NCBI GenBank assembly: GCA_002366545.1
Contig: DFBH01000027.1
Coordinates: 1 to 9,335 of the forward strand
Direction of reading: 5' to 3'
Origin: Candidatus Oleimmundimicrobium americanum
GTDB taxonomy: Bacteria; Actinomycetota; Aquicultoria; UBA3085; Oleimmundimicrobiaceae
Length of the DNA stretch: 9,335 nt
The notes beneath the pieces were generated by a model. It had not been told where the DNA came from, ran no database searches, and saw nothing but the letters and a program-made list of their open reading frames with translations. A program made the translations under genes and the position numbers. Below, one piece after another: positions 1-5,751 of the stretch (positions are counted from its first letter, which is position 1; the number at the start of each line of letters is the position of its first letter).

Positions 1-24
1 GTTCGAGTCCTACTGGGCCCACCA
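1..24 (+). tRNA. 3' end of a tRNA gene (partial, cut by window edge)
   Basis: The first 24 bases fit positions 53-76 of a tRNA: G-TTCGAGT loop, C61, the 3' half of the T stem, acceptor strand TGGGCCC, discriminator A and an encoded CCA. The missing 5' acceptor strand would therefore read GGGCCCA. The anticodon lies outside the window, so the isotype cannot be read. An isoleucine tRNA is one possibility because many have a GGGCC-type acceptor, but this is a guess. A terminator follows about 55 bases downstream. Confidence 0.88.
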
Positions 25-77
25 CGTAAAAACTCGGCTAGGTCTCGTTCACGTGGCACAGCCATTTTGTTTTACGT

Positions 78-116
78 GTCCCGTGATTGCAAAGCAATTT
101 TACGGGGCATTTTTTT
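78..116 (+). terminator. Intrinsic terminator after the first tRNA
   Basis: The stem pairs GTCCCGT (78-84) with ACGGGGC (102-108, with one G-T pair) and ATTGC (86-90) with GCAAT (94-98) over an AAA loop, and runs into TTTTTTT at 110-116. It probably ends the tRNA transcript. A perfect 9-bp inverted repeat, CACGTAAAA (23-31) and TTTTACGTG (70-78), links the tRNA CCA end to the foot of this hairpin. Confidence 0.85.
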
Positions 117-331
117 ATTTAACCCACAAAGGACTCGAACTTTTTAATTCAATTATAAACTTATTAATTCACCTCTAAAAAATGCTTAGAAAGCCTCTCA
201 TCAATCCGTTAAGCTGGGGTTTATGAATCGCCATAAATGCTTTGAGAATCTCTTGTTGTTGTCTTGTTTTGGAATGTGTGGTATATAAATATTCCAGTCA
301 TTTATGCCGATAATAGATTTGAGAAGTTTTT
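117..331. other. AT-rich spacer without a recognisable gene
   Basis: No convincing gene is seen. GGACTCGAAC at 131-140 is the exact reverse complement of the tRNA T-arm bases 1-10. On the minus strand one frame stays open from about 292 down to a TAG near 175 (about 38 codons, with no good start), which could be an eroded gene tail or chance. I do not assign a function. Confidence 0.5.
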
Positions 332-360
332 TTGTAGGAACTTTTTAAATGGCGTAGAAT
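332..360 (+). promoter_or_regulatory. Possible sigma70 promoter of hicB
   Basis: TTGTAG (332-337) and TAGAAT (355-360) are separated by 17 bases. The pair ends about 25 bases upstream of the hicB GTG and 10 bases upstream of its Shine-Dalgarno. HicB-type antitoxins often autoregulate, but this short HicB has no DNA-binding domain and no clear operator palindrome is seen here. Confidence 0.4.
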
Positions 361-386
361 GATAAGTGTAAAGGAGGGTATAGGCT

Positions 387-608
387 GTGAGAAGACAATG
401 GACTTTTACGGTTGAAATATCCAAAGAAAAAGATGGCTTTTCGGTTCGTTGTTTAGAGATTGAGGCTTATTCCCAAGGTGACACGAAACACGAAGCGTTA
501 GAAAATATTAAGGAAGCTATCGAATGCCATATGGAAGAAGAAGATTTCCCCATTACTCGCGATAATCATTATTTGCAACAAATTAGAGTCCCCGTTTATA
601 CAAAGTAG
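387..608 (+). CDS. hicB: HicB-family antitoxin, short single-domain form
   Basis: This 73-residue protein matches the short HicB (UPF0150) fold. An N-terminal strand FTVEISKEKDGFSVRCLE leads into the family's GDTKHEALENIKEAIECHMEE helix (about residues 31-52), followed by a basic tail. It lacks the C-terminal helix-turn-helix or ribbon-helix-helix domain of longer HicB proteins. In the family, HicB binds and neutralises the HicA mRNA interferase. The start is GTG, supported by AAGGAGGG at 371-378 with 8 bases of spacing. hicA follows 6 bases after the stop, so the order is antitoxin then toxin, but hicA is frameshifted. HicB may therefore be an orphan antitoxin, or may act on a HicA encoded elsewhere. 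Family assignment is confident; current function is inference. Confidence 0.85.
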   Translation: MRRQWTFTVEISKEKDGFSVRCLEIEAYSQGDTKHEALENIKEAIECHMEEEDFPITRDNHYLQQIRVPVYTK

Positions 609-614
609 GTATTT

Positions 615-868
615 ATGGCGCATTTTCCGGTGTTCTCAGGCAGGCAGTTATTAAGTGTGTGTGAGAAGCAATAGGTTATCAAAAAATTAATCAGCGCGGA
701 AGTCATGTCAAAATTCGAAAAATATTCTCAGATGGAACAAAACACACCCTTACTTTCCCAATGCACAATGAGATAAAACTTGGTCTTCGAAAACATTTAA
801 TAAAAACTATAGAAGAGCATAACCCAGGAATTGATTTTCTTAAGATTTTACGCAATAAGCTTCATTAA
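615..868 (+). pseudogene. hicA: hicA toxin (mRNA interferase), frameshifted
   Basis: Two frames together give a full-length HicA, a small dsRBD-fold mRNA interferase. From ATG 615 the frame reads MAHFPVFSGRQLLSVCEK and then hits TAG at 672-674. The rest lies in another frame from 674 to the TAA at 866-868, beginning GYQKINQRGSHVKIRK and including FPMHNEIKLGLRKHLI. RGSHV holds the family's catalytic His, and FPMHNEIKLGLRKHLI matches the C-terminal helix region. Removing two bases (c669-a670) would join the halves as EKIGYQKINQRGSH, exactly the HicA pattern. No slippery heptamer is seen, so this looks like inactivation or a sequencing error, not programmed shifting. The rest of the frame is clean, so the lesion may be recent. 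Confidence 0.85.
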
Positions 869-877
869 ATTTTATTT

Positions 878-989
878 TTATGCCACCTCAAGCAACATAT
901 CCAACACTTTCTCATCTACCGGATTTTTGGTAATATACTTTCGGATGGGTTCGAAGATAGCCCGGTAGCCTCCACCATTATACAAGGTA
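878..989 (-). pseudogene. C-terminal remnant of an unrecognised protein, copy 1
   Basis: Read on the minus strand, this ends at a TAA (878-880) and stays open upstream to about base 989, giving YNGGGYRAIFEPIRKYITKN followed by PVDEKVLDMLLEVA. I do not recognise the family. The 80 bases at 881-960 recur at 2837-2916 with seven mismatches. Five of the seven change the amino acid (P/H, K/E, D/N, M/L, A/V), which argues against continuing selection. No start or Shine-Dalgarno is visible, and a terminator hairpin reading the other way occupies the upstream edge. I treat it as an eroded gene tail or a repeat that carries one. Confidence 0.45.
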
Positions 990-1039
990 AAGGGCCAAAT
1001 TCGAGTCTTAATAACTTGAATTTAGCCCTTATTTTTTTT
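990..1039 (+). terminator. Intrinsic terminator downstream of hicBA
   Basis: AAGGGC (990-995) pairs with GCCCTT (1025-1030), AAATTC (997-1002) with GAATTT (1018-1023), and AGT with ACT across a 7-base loop. One C/A mismatch and one G-T pair interrupt the stem. Eight T residues follow at 1032-1039. It lies about 120 bases past the hicA stop and insulates the kinase remnant downstream. Confidence 0.88.
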
Positions 1040-1278
1040 GCTCTTTGTCAGTTTTCCTCCGGGACTTTGAAACTATTTTTTATCCTGTTAGCTTAAAAAG
1101 GAAAGGGTAAAAGAACTCTCCCAAATGGGGTTAAATTACTTTGCGCGGCTTGACTGCCAACTTATCAGCGGAAGGGGAACAGAAAGTTTAACGAAAGATA
1201 TAAAGTAGAATTGATAAGTGTCCGATAAATAAGATAAAAATGAATGGCGGAGTGAAACTTGCCAGGGGGCAAAAAAAT
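1040..1278. other. Spacer upstream of the kinase remnant
   Basis: No RNA gene, riboswitch core or repeat is recognised here. A frame runs from ATG 1240 into the kinase, but that ATG has no Shine-Dalgarno. A small hairpin, TTGCC-aggg-GGCAA, sits at about 1259-1272 immediately before the preferred ATG at 1279. Confidence 0.4.
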
Positions 1279-2708
1279 ATGACCGATTTTGACAGACTAG
1301 AACAGATTGAGAAGAGGCGCTTGGAGCTAATAGTGCTTGCCATAGTTGTAATTGTAATTTTAAGCATTGCTATCTGTTTTGCCCTTGCTGCTTTTGATTA
1401 TATTACCGGATGGGTAGAGTTTGTTTACTCAAGCATAATTGCGCGCGTAATCTTTGGCTTGCTCATTATCGGTGTTGTGCTGAGCTTGTTCTTCAAAGCG
1501 AAATCTCAGAGCGAGTTGAGCAAAGAGTTGCATTGGAAACTAACTCAAGCTATGGAAATTTTAGAAAGAAAAGTAGAGACGCAAGCTTTTCTGCACGCTG
1601 TTAGTAGGTCTTTTATAGAAGCCCCCGATCCTTCCGAAGCGCTTGAGCGCGTTATGCATAAGACCCTGGCGTTTACCAAGGCCGAATTTGGAGGCATTCT
1701 TTTAAGGTTTGGCCTAGAATAAGGAGAAGATATAAAAATTTTCAAGGCGGGTACATCTCCCCAGCATCAGGAGTCATGTGATTCGGGAGTTTCGATAGTT
1801 GAGCAATTGGCTCTCAGGATGGCCAGTAACGCTCAGCCCATCATTATTTCTTCTGAGGAAGAATTCTTAGATGACGTAAAAATTGACGGGGAGACTGTAT
1901 TCAAGTCTATTGTAGGCATTCCCTTGGAGAGCAAAGATAAAATAGTGGGGTTTCTTGTGTTTTGGAACACAGAGTCGGATTACAGTTTTACCCAGGACGA
2001 TTTATACGTTCTAAAAATCCTTGCCGATGAACTTGAAATAGCTATCGAAAATGCGTGGTTCAGTAGGGATCTAGAGAAGGCCAACAAGCACTTGAAACTT
2101 GTTCAAAATAAACTTGTTCAATTCGAGAGACTTGTTTCCTTAGGTCAAATTGCCACAGATATTGCTTATGAGATAGATGACCCTCTAAATTCTGTGAGCG
2201 ATAGTCTTGAAGCTCTTAAAAAACGTGTTGAAGATGTAGCTGTTTTAATTGAGAGGTATCAAGAGTTGAAGGAGATTTGTAAGGACGAAGACGTGGAGGC
2301 AATGAGGAGGATAAAAGAGGAAATCTCCAAACTCCAGGAACCAATGGATACCGATTCCATTCTTAGAAATATTAAGAAGTTAATAGGGGAGTCCAAAGAG
2401 GGCACGGAGAAGGTTAAGAGGATAATGTTGAACTTGAGAAATCTTGCTGGGTCTGAAGATGAAAACCCAAATTAGTCGATGTTAATGGTGACCTCACGAG
2501 CGGCTCGAATGCAGTTCAAATCGAGCTTAAACTTAGTTGTGAAAGAGTATAGAAATATTCCTCAAACAATAGTGTCCTACAGGCCGAAACAGGTTTTTGT
2601 GAAGTTACTTCTAAGTGTTGCCTAGACCATACCCAAAACAGGGCGGGTAAGGAAATCACTTTTGTCATAAATTTACCTATTGTGAGATTGCAACCATCTT
2701 TCTCTTAA
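1279..2708 (+). pseudogene. Sensor histidine kinase (2 TM, GAF, HisKA), decayed
   Basis: Joined fragments give a membrane-bound sensor kinase. Two hydrophobic helices come first (LIVLAIVVIVILSIAICFAL and a second around VIFGLLIIGVVLSLFF), then a coiled linker, a GAF domain and a HisKA dimerisation helix. There are several independent lesions. TAA at 1720-1722 stops the frame inside the GAF domain, and the same frame resumes at once with sensible GAF sequence to 2475. The H-box reads IATDIAYEIDDPLN, with Tyr (TAT 2167-2169) where the phospho-acceptor His should be. After TAG 2473 the kinase continues in shifted frames: VDVNGDLTSG in one, then an N-box-like YRPKQVFVKLLLSVA with Lys for Asn in another. 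The G1, F and G2 boxes are missing, and only an end piece, GKEITFVINLPI, remains at about 2650-2685. It cannot be an active kinase. No response regulator gene is adjacent. Confidence 0.85.
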
Positions 2709-2751
2709 CACAGCCCCTTTATTTGCTCCCAGATTCTAAGAGACAAGTGTA

Positions 2752-2816
2752 ATCTGACCCCCATATTGACTGGACACTTAGTTAAGAGATACTTTTAACT
2801 AAGAAGGGGGTCAGAT
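2752..2816. repeat. Small inverted-repeat element (REP- or MITE-like)
   Basis: Perfect 11-bp ends ATCTGACCCCC (2752-2762) and GGGGGTCAGAT (2806-2816) enclose an inner perfect 9-bp pair, CTTAGTTAA (2777-2785) and TTAACTAAG (2795-2803). The inner hairpin has a 9-base loop and is off-centre. The element encodes no protein, and I see no clear target-site duplication. Ends of the TCTGACCCC type occur near IS200-like REP transposases in other bacteria, but no transposase is present here, so that link is only a suggestion. Confidence 0.6.
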
Positions 2817-2833
2817 CCGCTAGACTCTCATTT

Positions 2834-2932
2834 CTATACTACCTCAAGCAACAAATCCAACACTTTCTCATTTACTGGATTTTTGGTAATATACTCTCGG
2901 ATGTGTTCGAAGATAGTTCTACTGGCCACCAT
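2834..2932 (-). pseudogene. C-terminal remnant of an unrecognised protein, copy 2
   Basis: This is the second copy of the minus-strand gene tail (80-bp core 2837-2916). It reads IFEHIREYITKNPVNEKVLD then LLLEVV and a TAG at 2834-2836. Just upstream on the minus strand an ATG at about 2930-2932 would give MVASRTIFEHI and so a 34-residue frame. That ATG has no good Shine-Dalgarno and falls in a stretch that also resembles a tRNA 3' end, so a real start is doubtful. The copy ends, like copy 1, close to a CCACCATT motif. Function unknown. Confidence 0.4.
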
Positions 2933-3056
2933 TCTTCGTCCTATGGGTTTCGAATGGCAAGCCATTTTTAAGAAGTGGGAAGAATGTCTTGAGCGAGGGG
3001 AATTTATTTACTGAGTCCAAGACCTATTTATTGATTTTAAGCTATTGGTTATTGAG
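2926..3056. repeat. tRNA-spacer repeat, copy A (left of tRNA-Val)
   Basis: Copy A begins CCACCATTCTTCG, carries CATTCTTC and GAAGAATG as inverted arms around an ATGGC-aa-GCCAT hairpin, and continues GAAGAATGTCTTGAGCGAGG into GGAATTTATTTAC. It matches the spacer that follows tRNA-Val (copy B), with small indels. The bases just before it, AGTTCTACTGGCCACCA, resemble the 3' end of the tRNA at the window start (AGTCCTACTGGGCCCACCA), so it may follow the stub of a lost tRNA gene. Confidence 0.65.
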
Positions 3057-3060
3057 TTAA

Positions 3061-3081
3061 CTTTTAGCTATTAGCTAAAAG
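3061..3081. repeat. Perfect 10-bp palindrome touching the tRNA-Val 5' end
   Basis: CTTTTAGCTA (3061-3070) and TAGCTAAAAG (3072-3081) form a perfect inverted repeat about a single T. Its last base is the first G of tRNA-Val. It could be a protein-binding site or simply part of the promoter-proximal sequence. No factor can be named from sequence. Confidence 0.6.
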
Positions 3082-3155
3082 GGCGATTGGCTCAGCGGGA
3101 GAGCGCTGCCCTCACACGGCAGAGGTCACAGGTTCAAATCCTGTATCGCCCACCA
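3081..3155 (+). tRNA. tRNA-Val (anticodon CAC)
   Basis: All arms are present in 75 bases. The acceptor GGGCGAT (3081-3087) pairs perfectly with ATCGCCC (3145-3151). The D arm is GCTC/GAGC. The anticodon arm CTGCC-ctCACac-GGCAG places CAC at 3113-3115, which reads GUG valine codons. The variable loop is 5 bases, the T arm is ACAGG-TTCAAAT-CCTGT, the discriminator is A and CCA is encoded. No defect is seen, so it should be functional. Related spacers lie on both sides. Confidence 0.97.
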
Positions 3156-3280
3156 TTCTTCGCCCTAACGGGCTACAAATGGTAAGCCAATTTTCTTGAG
3201 GCGAAGAATGTCTTGAGCAAGGGGAATTTATTTACGAGTAGAAGGACCTTTAAGCTATCGGTTGTTGGGAATTGATTTTC
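3150..3280. repeat. tRNA-spacer repeat, copy B (right of tRNA-Val)
   Basis: Copy B starts at the tRNA-Val 3' end and shares CCACCATTCTTCG, GAAGAATGTCTTGAGC, AGGGGAATTTATTTAC and a following TTAAGCTAT-GGTT-TTG block with copy A. Its outer arms are better preserved: CATTCTTCGCC (3152-3164 region) and GGCGAAGAATG pair over 11 bp. In RNA this would form a hairpin directly after the CCA, possibly helping 3' processing of the precursor. Its right end overlaps the likely pabB promoter. Confidence 0.65.
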
Positions 3281-3290
3281 AAATTAAAAT
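3262..3290 (+). promoter_or_regulatory. Likely promoter of the pabB operon
   Basis: TTGTTG (3262-3267) and TAAAAT (3285-3290) are separated by 17 bases, giving a predicted start near 3297. The leader would be about 66 bases and would contain the terminator hairpin at 3321-3352. The -35 element lies in the end of spacer copy B, so the operon promoter may partly derive from the tRNA spacer. Confidence 0.5.
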
Positions 3291-3320
3291 ACAGAAACTT
3301 TTTATAGCATGTAAGCCTTG

Positions 3321-3352
3321 AACGGCACCCAGCTATCGGGTGCCGTTTTTTT
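3321..3352 (+). terminator. Intrinsic terminator / possible attenuator in the pabB leader
   Basis: AACGGCACCC (3321-3330) and GGGTGCCGTT (3338-3347) form a perfect 10-bp stem over AGCTATC, followed by a T run to 3352. The T run touches the pabB Shine-Dalgarno GGAGGAG (3353-3359). It could end transcription from tRNA-Val, or attenuate transcription into pabB, since the likely promoter lies between them. I see no clear alternative antiterminator fold. Confidence 0.9.
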
Positions 3353-3362
3353 GGAGGAGATA

Positions 3363-4814
3363 TTGATTTATCCGGGTTATGAAGAATTTAGCAAACTGGC
3401 TGAAAAAGGAAGACGCATTCCTGTTTGTAAAGCAATGTCTTTCAAAGATGATTTTTTTGAGTTGACATCAAGGGCTGGGGTAGGTAATTCGGGAATCTTA
3501 TTTGAGAGTCTCAAAGGTTCCTCCAAGATATCTCGGTATTCAATCTTTGCGGTCAATCCCTTTTTAACAATTGAAAGCAAAAATGGTGTTGTGAAACTGA
3601 TTCAAGGTGAGAACTGCAGAAGGTTTAATGGTAATCCTATCGAGGAGATACGAAAGGTCTTGACAAAACATAGAACTCTTTCGCTCCCAAAAGTACCTTC
3701 TTTTTGCGGAGGGGCGGTGGGGTATTTTAGTTACGATGCGGGTAGGTGGTTTGAAAAGATTCCCGACGGAACGATAGATGACACCAAGACGCCGGACTGT
3801 CAGTTCCATTTTTTTAATGTTGTTTTTGTTTTCGATCATTTTGATAAAACTCTTTTTGTCGTTACGACTGCACCTGTCGATGGAAATCTAAAATTTAACT
3901 ATCTTGAAGCGGTTAAAAGAGTTGAAGAGTCGTTTGCTAAGCTTAAGAAAAAAAGAATCCAAAAATCATTTATCCGTGTTGGCAAAGCGTGCCCAAATTT
4001 AACTCAAAAACAGTTTGAGAAGATTGTTGGACAAACCAGAGAATACATCTTTGCGGGTGATATCTTTCAGGCTAATCTGTCTTTGCGGCTGGATACGCCG
4101 TTTGTCGGGGATTCATTCGAACTTTATAAGATTTTAAGGAGAATAAACCCGTCACCATTTGCGGCATACTTAAATTTTAAAGATATAGATATCGTCAGCT
4201 CTTCCCCGGAACGGTTGGTAAAAGTCGAAGATGGTATAGTAGAAACCAGGCCCATCGCGGGCACGAGAAGACGCGGCGTTGACTTTTTGGAAGATGAAAA
4301 ATTGTCCGCAGACCTCATATTAAACCAAAAAGAGAGGGCCGAGCACATAATGCTCGTTGATTTGGAGAGAAACGATTTGGGGCGCATATGTGATTATGGA
4401 AGCGTTTGCGTCGACGAGTTGATGGTGATCGAACAGTATTCTCACGTCATTCACATAGTTTCAAATGTAAAAGGCAGAATTTTGTCTGATAAAGACTTGT
4501 TGGATGTTGTGAGAGCTTGTTTTCCGGGCGGAACCATTACGGGCTGTCCGAAAATAAGGGCGATGGAGATTATAGATGAGCTTGAGCCAACCAGAAGAGG
4601 TGTTTATACCGGCTCAATTGGTTACTTAAGTTTTTCGGGCCACATGGATTTAAATATTGCCATTAGAACCATTGTAATTAAAGATAATGTCGCTTACGCT
4701 CAAGCCGGGGCGGGAATCGTCGCCGATTCAGAGCCCAAAAAAGAGTATTTCGAAAGCTTACAGAAAGCCAAGGCGATGTTGAAAGCGTTGGAAGAATACG
4801 GGAAACTAAACTAA
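3363..4814 (+). CDS. pabB: Aminodeoxychorismate synthase component I (PabB-like)
   Basis: A 483-residue chorismate-utilising enzyme. With a glutaminase partner (PabA or a shared TrpG, not in this window) PabB makes 4-amino-4-deoxychorismate for folate. Visible motifs: the N-terminal LFES (46-49) and RYSI, PIAGTRRRG (from 297), DLERNDLGR (333-341), FPGGTITGCPKIRAMEII (from 387), GVYTGSIGYLSFSG and QAGAGIVADSEP (from 447). Overall it resembles PabB, and pabC follows, but the PIAGT motif has Ala299 where PabB enzymes usually have Lys (PIKGT). Ala is typical of TrpE, so anthranilate synthase is the alternative. The start is TTG 3363, with GGAGGAG at 3353-3359. The more upstream in-frame TTG at 3318 is rejected because the terminator hairpin would lie inside the gene. 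Confidence 0.82.
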   Translation: MIYPGYEEFSKLAEKGRRIPVCKAMSFKDDFFELTSRAGVGNSGILFESLKGSSKISRYSIFAVNPFLTIESKNGVVKLIQGENCRRFNGNPIEEIRKVLTKHRTLSLPKVPSFCGGAVGYFSYDAGRWFEKIPDGTIDDTKTPDCQFHFFNVVFVFDHFDKTLFVVTTAPVDGNLKFNYLEAVKRVEESFAKLKKKRIQKSFIRVGKACPNLTQKQFEKIVGQTREYIFAGDIFQANLSLRLDTPFVGDSFELYKILRRINPSPFAAYLNFKDIDIVSSSPERLVKVEDGIVETRPIAGTRRRGVDFLEDEKLSADLILNQKERAEHIMLVDLERNDLGRICDYGSVCVDELMVIEQYSHVIHIVSNVKGRILSDKDLLDVVRACFPGGTITGCPKIRAMEIIDELEPTRRGVYTGSIGYLSFSGHMDLNIAIRTIVIKDNVAYAQAGAGIVADSEPKKEYFESLQKAKAMLKALEEYGKLN

Positions 4815-4842
4815 ATATGTGTTGAAACTTGGGGAGAGAACC

Positions 4843-5706
4843 ATGAATGAAAATATAGTTTTTTTAAATGGAGAATTTGTATCAAGTCATTTAGCAAAAA
4901 TATCCATCTTCGACAGGGGTTTTTTATTTGGGGACGGTTTATTTGAGACGATGAGGGCGTATGATGGCAAAATATTTAGACTCGATGCTCATCTTAAGCG
5001 ATTATTAAAATCTCTCGATGTCACTCAGATAAAATGTTCTTACAGCCAGCGCCAATTAGAACAAGCTCTTTATGAGACCATAAAAAGAAATAACTTATCT
5101 AATGCTTACGTAAAACTCATTGTCACAAGGGGAGCGGGGGAAGGCGGTTTAAATCCGCGGGGCAATTCAAAATCTACGGTTGTAATCGTTGCAAAGAAAT
5201 TTGATAGCTATTCTCCGCAACAATATAAGGATGGGTTTAAGATAAAGGTGTCAGATTTCCGTCAAAATCAATTTTCTCCCATCGTTAATCTAAAGTCCTT
5301 GAATTACCTGGAGAATACAATTGCCAAGATGGAGGCGAAACGGAACGGAGCGGATGAGGTTATTTTTCTAAATCAGTCCGGTTTTGTAACGGAGGGCTCG
5401 GTTGGCAACATTTTTATCGTTCACGATGACGTAATAATGACACCATCCTGCAAAGTGGGTATTTTACTGGGGATTACTCGTAAAGTTGTTTTTGAACTCG
5501 TCGAAAACCTGGGTTTAAAAATATCTGAAAAAAATTTCCATCTGAAGGAACTGCTCTCTTGTTCCGAATGTTTTTTGACAAATTCTCTCGTTGAGATTAT
5601 GCCTGTAACAAAAATTGAAGAAAAGTGGATTAGAAAAGGTGAAGTAACAAATCGGCTCATGAGCGCCTATCGCTATTTAGTTCAACATGAAAATATTGTA
5701 ACTTAA
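4843..5706 (+). CDS. pabC: Class IV PLP aminotransferase fold: aminodeoxychorismate lyase
   Basis: A 287-residue class IV PLP enzyme. PabC removes pyruvate from 4-amino-4-deoxychorismate to give p-aminobenzoate. Landmarks are FDRGFLFGDGLFET (23-36), the PLP lysine in LKSLNYLENTIAK (Lys151), GADEVIFLNQSGFVTEG with the cofactor-contacting Glu184, and GNIF. The fold is shared with branched-chain aminotransferase (IlvE) and D-amino-acid aminotransferase, and motifs alone do not exclude these. Position 28 bases behind pabB is the main reason to call pabC. The start is ATG 4843 with GGGGAG at 4831-4836. An upstream in-frame TTG at 4819 would leave this Shine-Dalgarno inside the gene and is less likely. 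Confidence 0.78.
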   Translation: MNENIVFLNGEFVSSHLAKISIFDRGFLFGDGLFETMRAYDGKIFRLDAHLKRLLKSLDVTQIKCSYSQRQLEQALYETIKRNNLSNAYVKLIVTRGAGEGGLNPRGNSKSTVVIVAKKFDSYSPQQYKDGFKIKVSDFRQNQFSPIVNLKSLNYLENTIAKMEAKRNGADEVIFLNQSGFVTEGSVGNIFIVHDDVIMTPSCKVGILLGITRKVVFELVENLGLKISEKNFHLKELLSCSECFLTNSLVEIMPVTKIEEKWIRKGEVTNRLMSAYRYLVQHENIVT

Positions 5707-5751
5707 ATATCGAAAGAGTATCATTGTTTTATTAAAATGGAAGGATTGAGG

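Noticed and set aside
660..680. Programmed frameshift in hicA
   Set aside because: No slippery heptamer and no downstream stimulator are seen. A 2-base insertion explains it more simply.
1240..1278. ATG 1240 as start of the kinase
   Set aside because: No Shine-Dalgarno, and the added residues are not kinase-like. ATG 1279 precedes the first transmembrane segment at a normal distance. The gene is dead in either case.
3318..3362. Upstream TTG start of pabB adding 15 residues
   Set aside because: The extension would encode the terminator stem and its T run. TTG 3363 has a far better Shine-Dalgarno.
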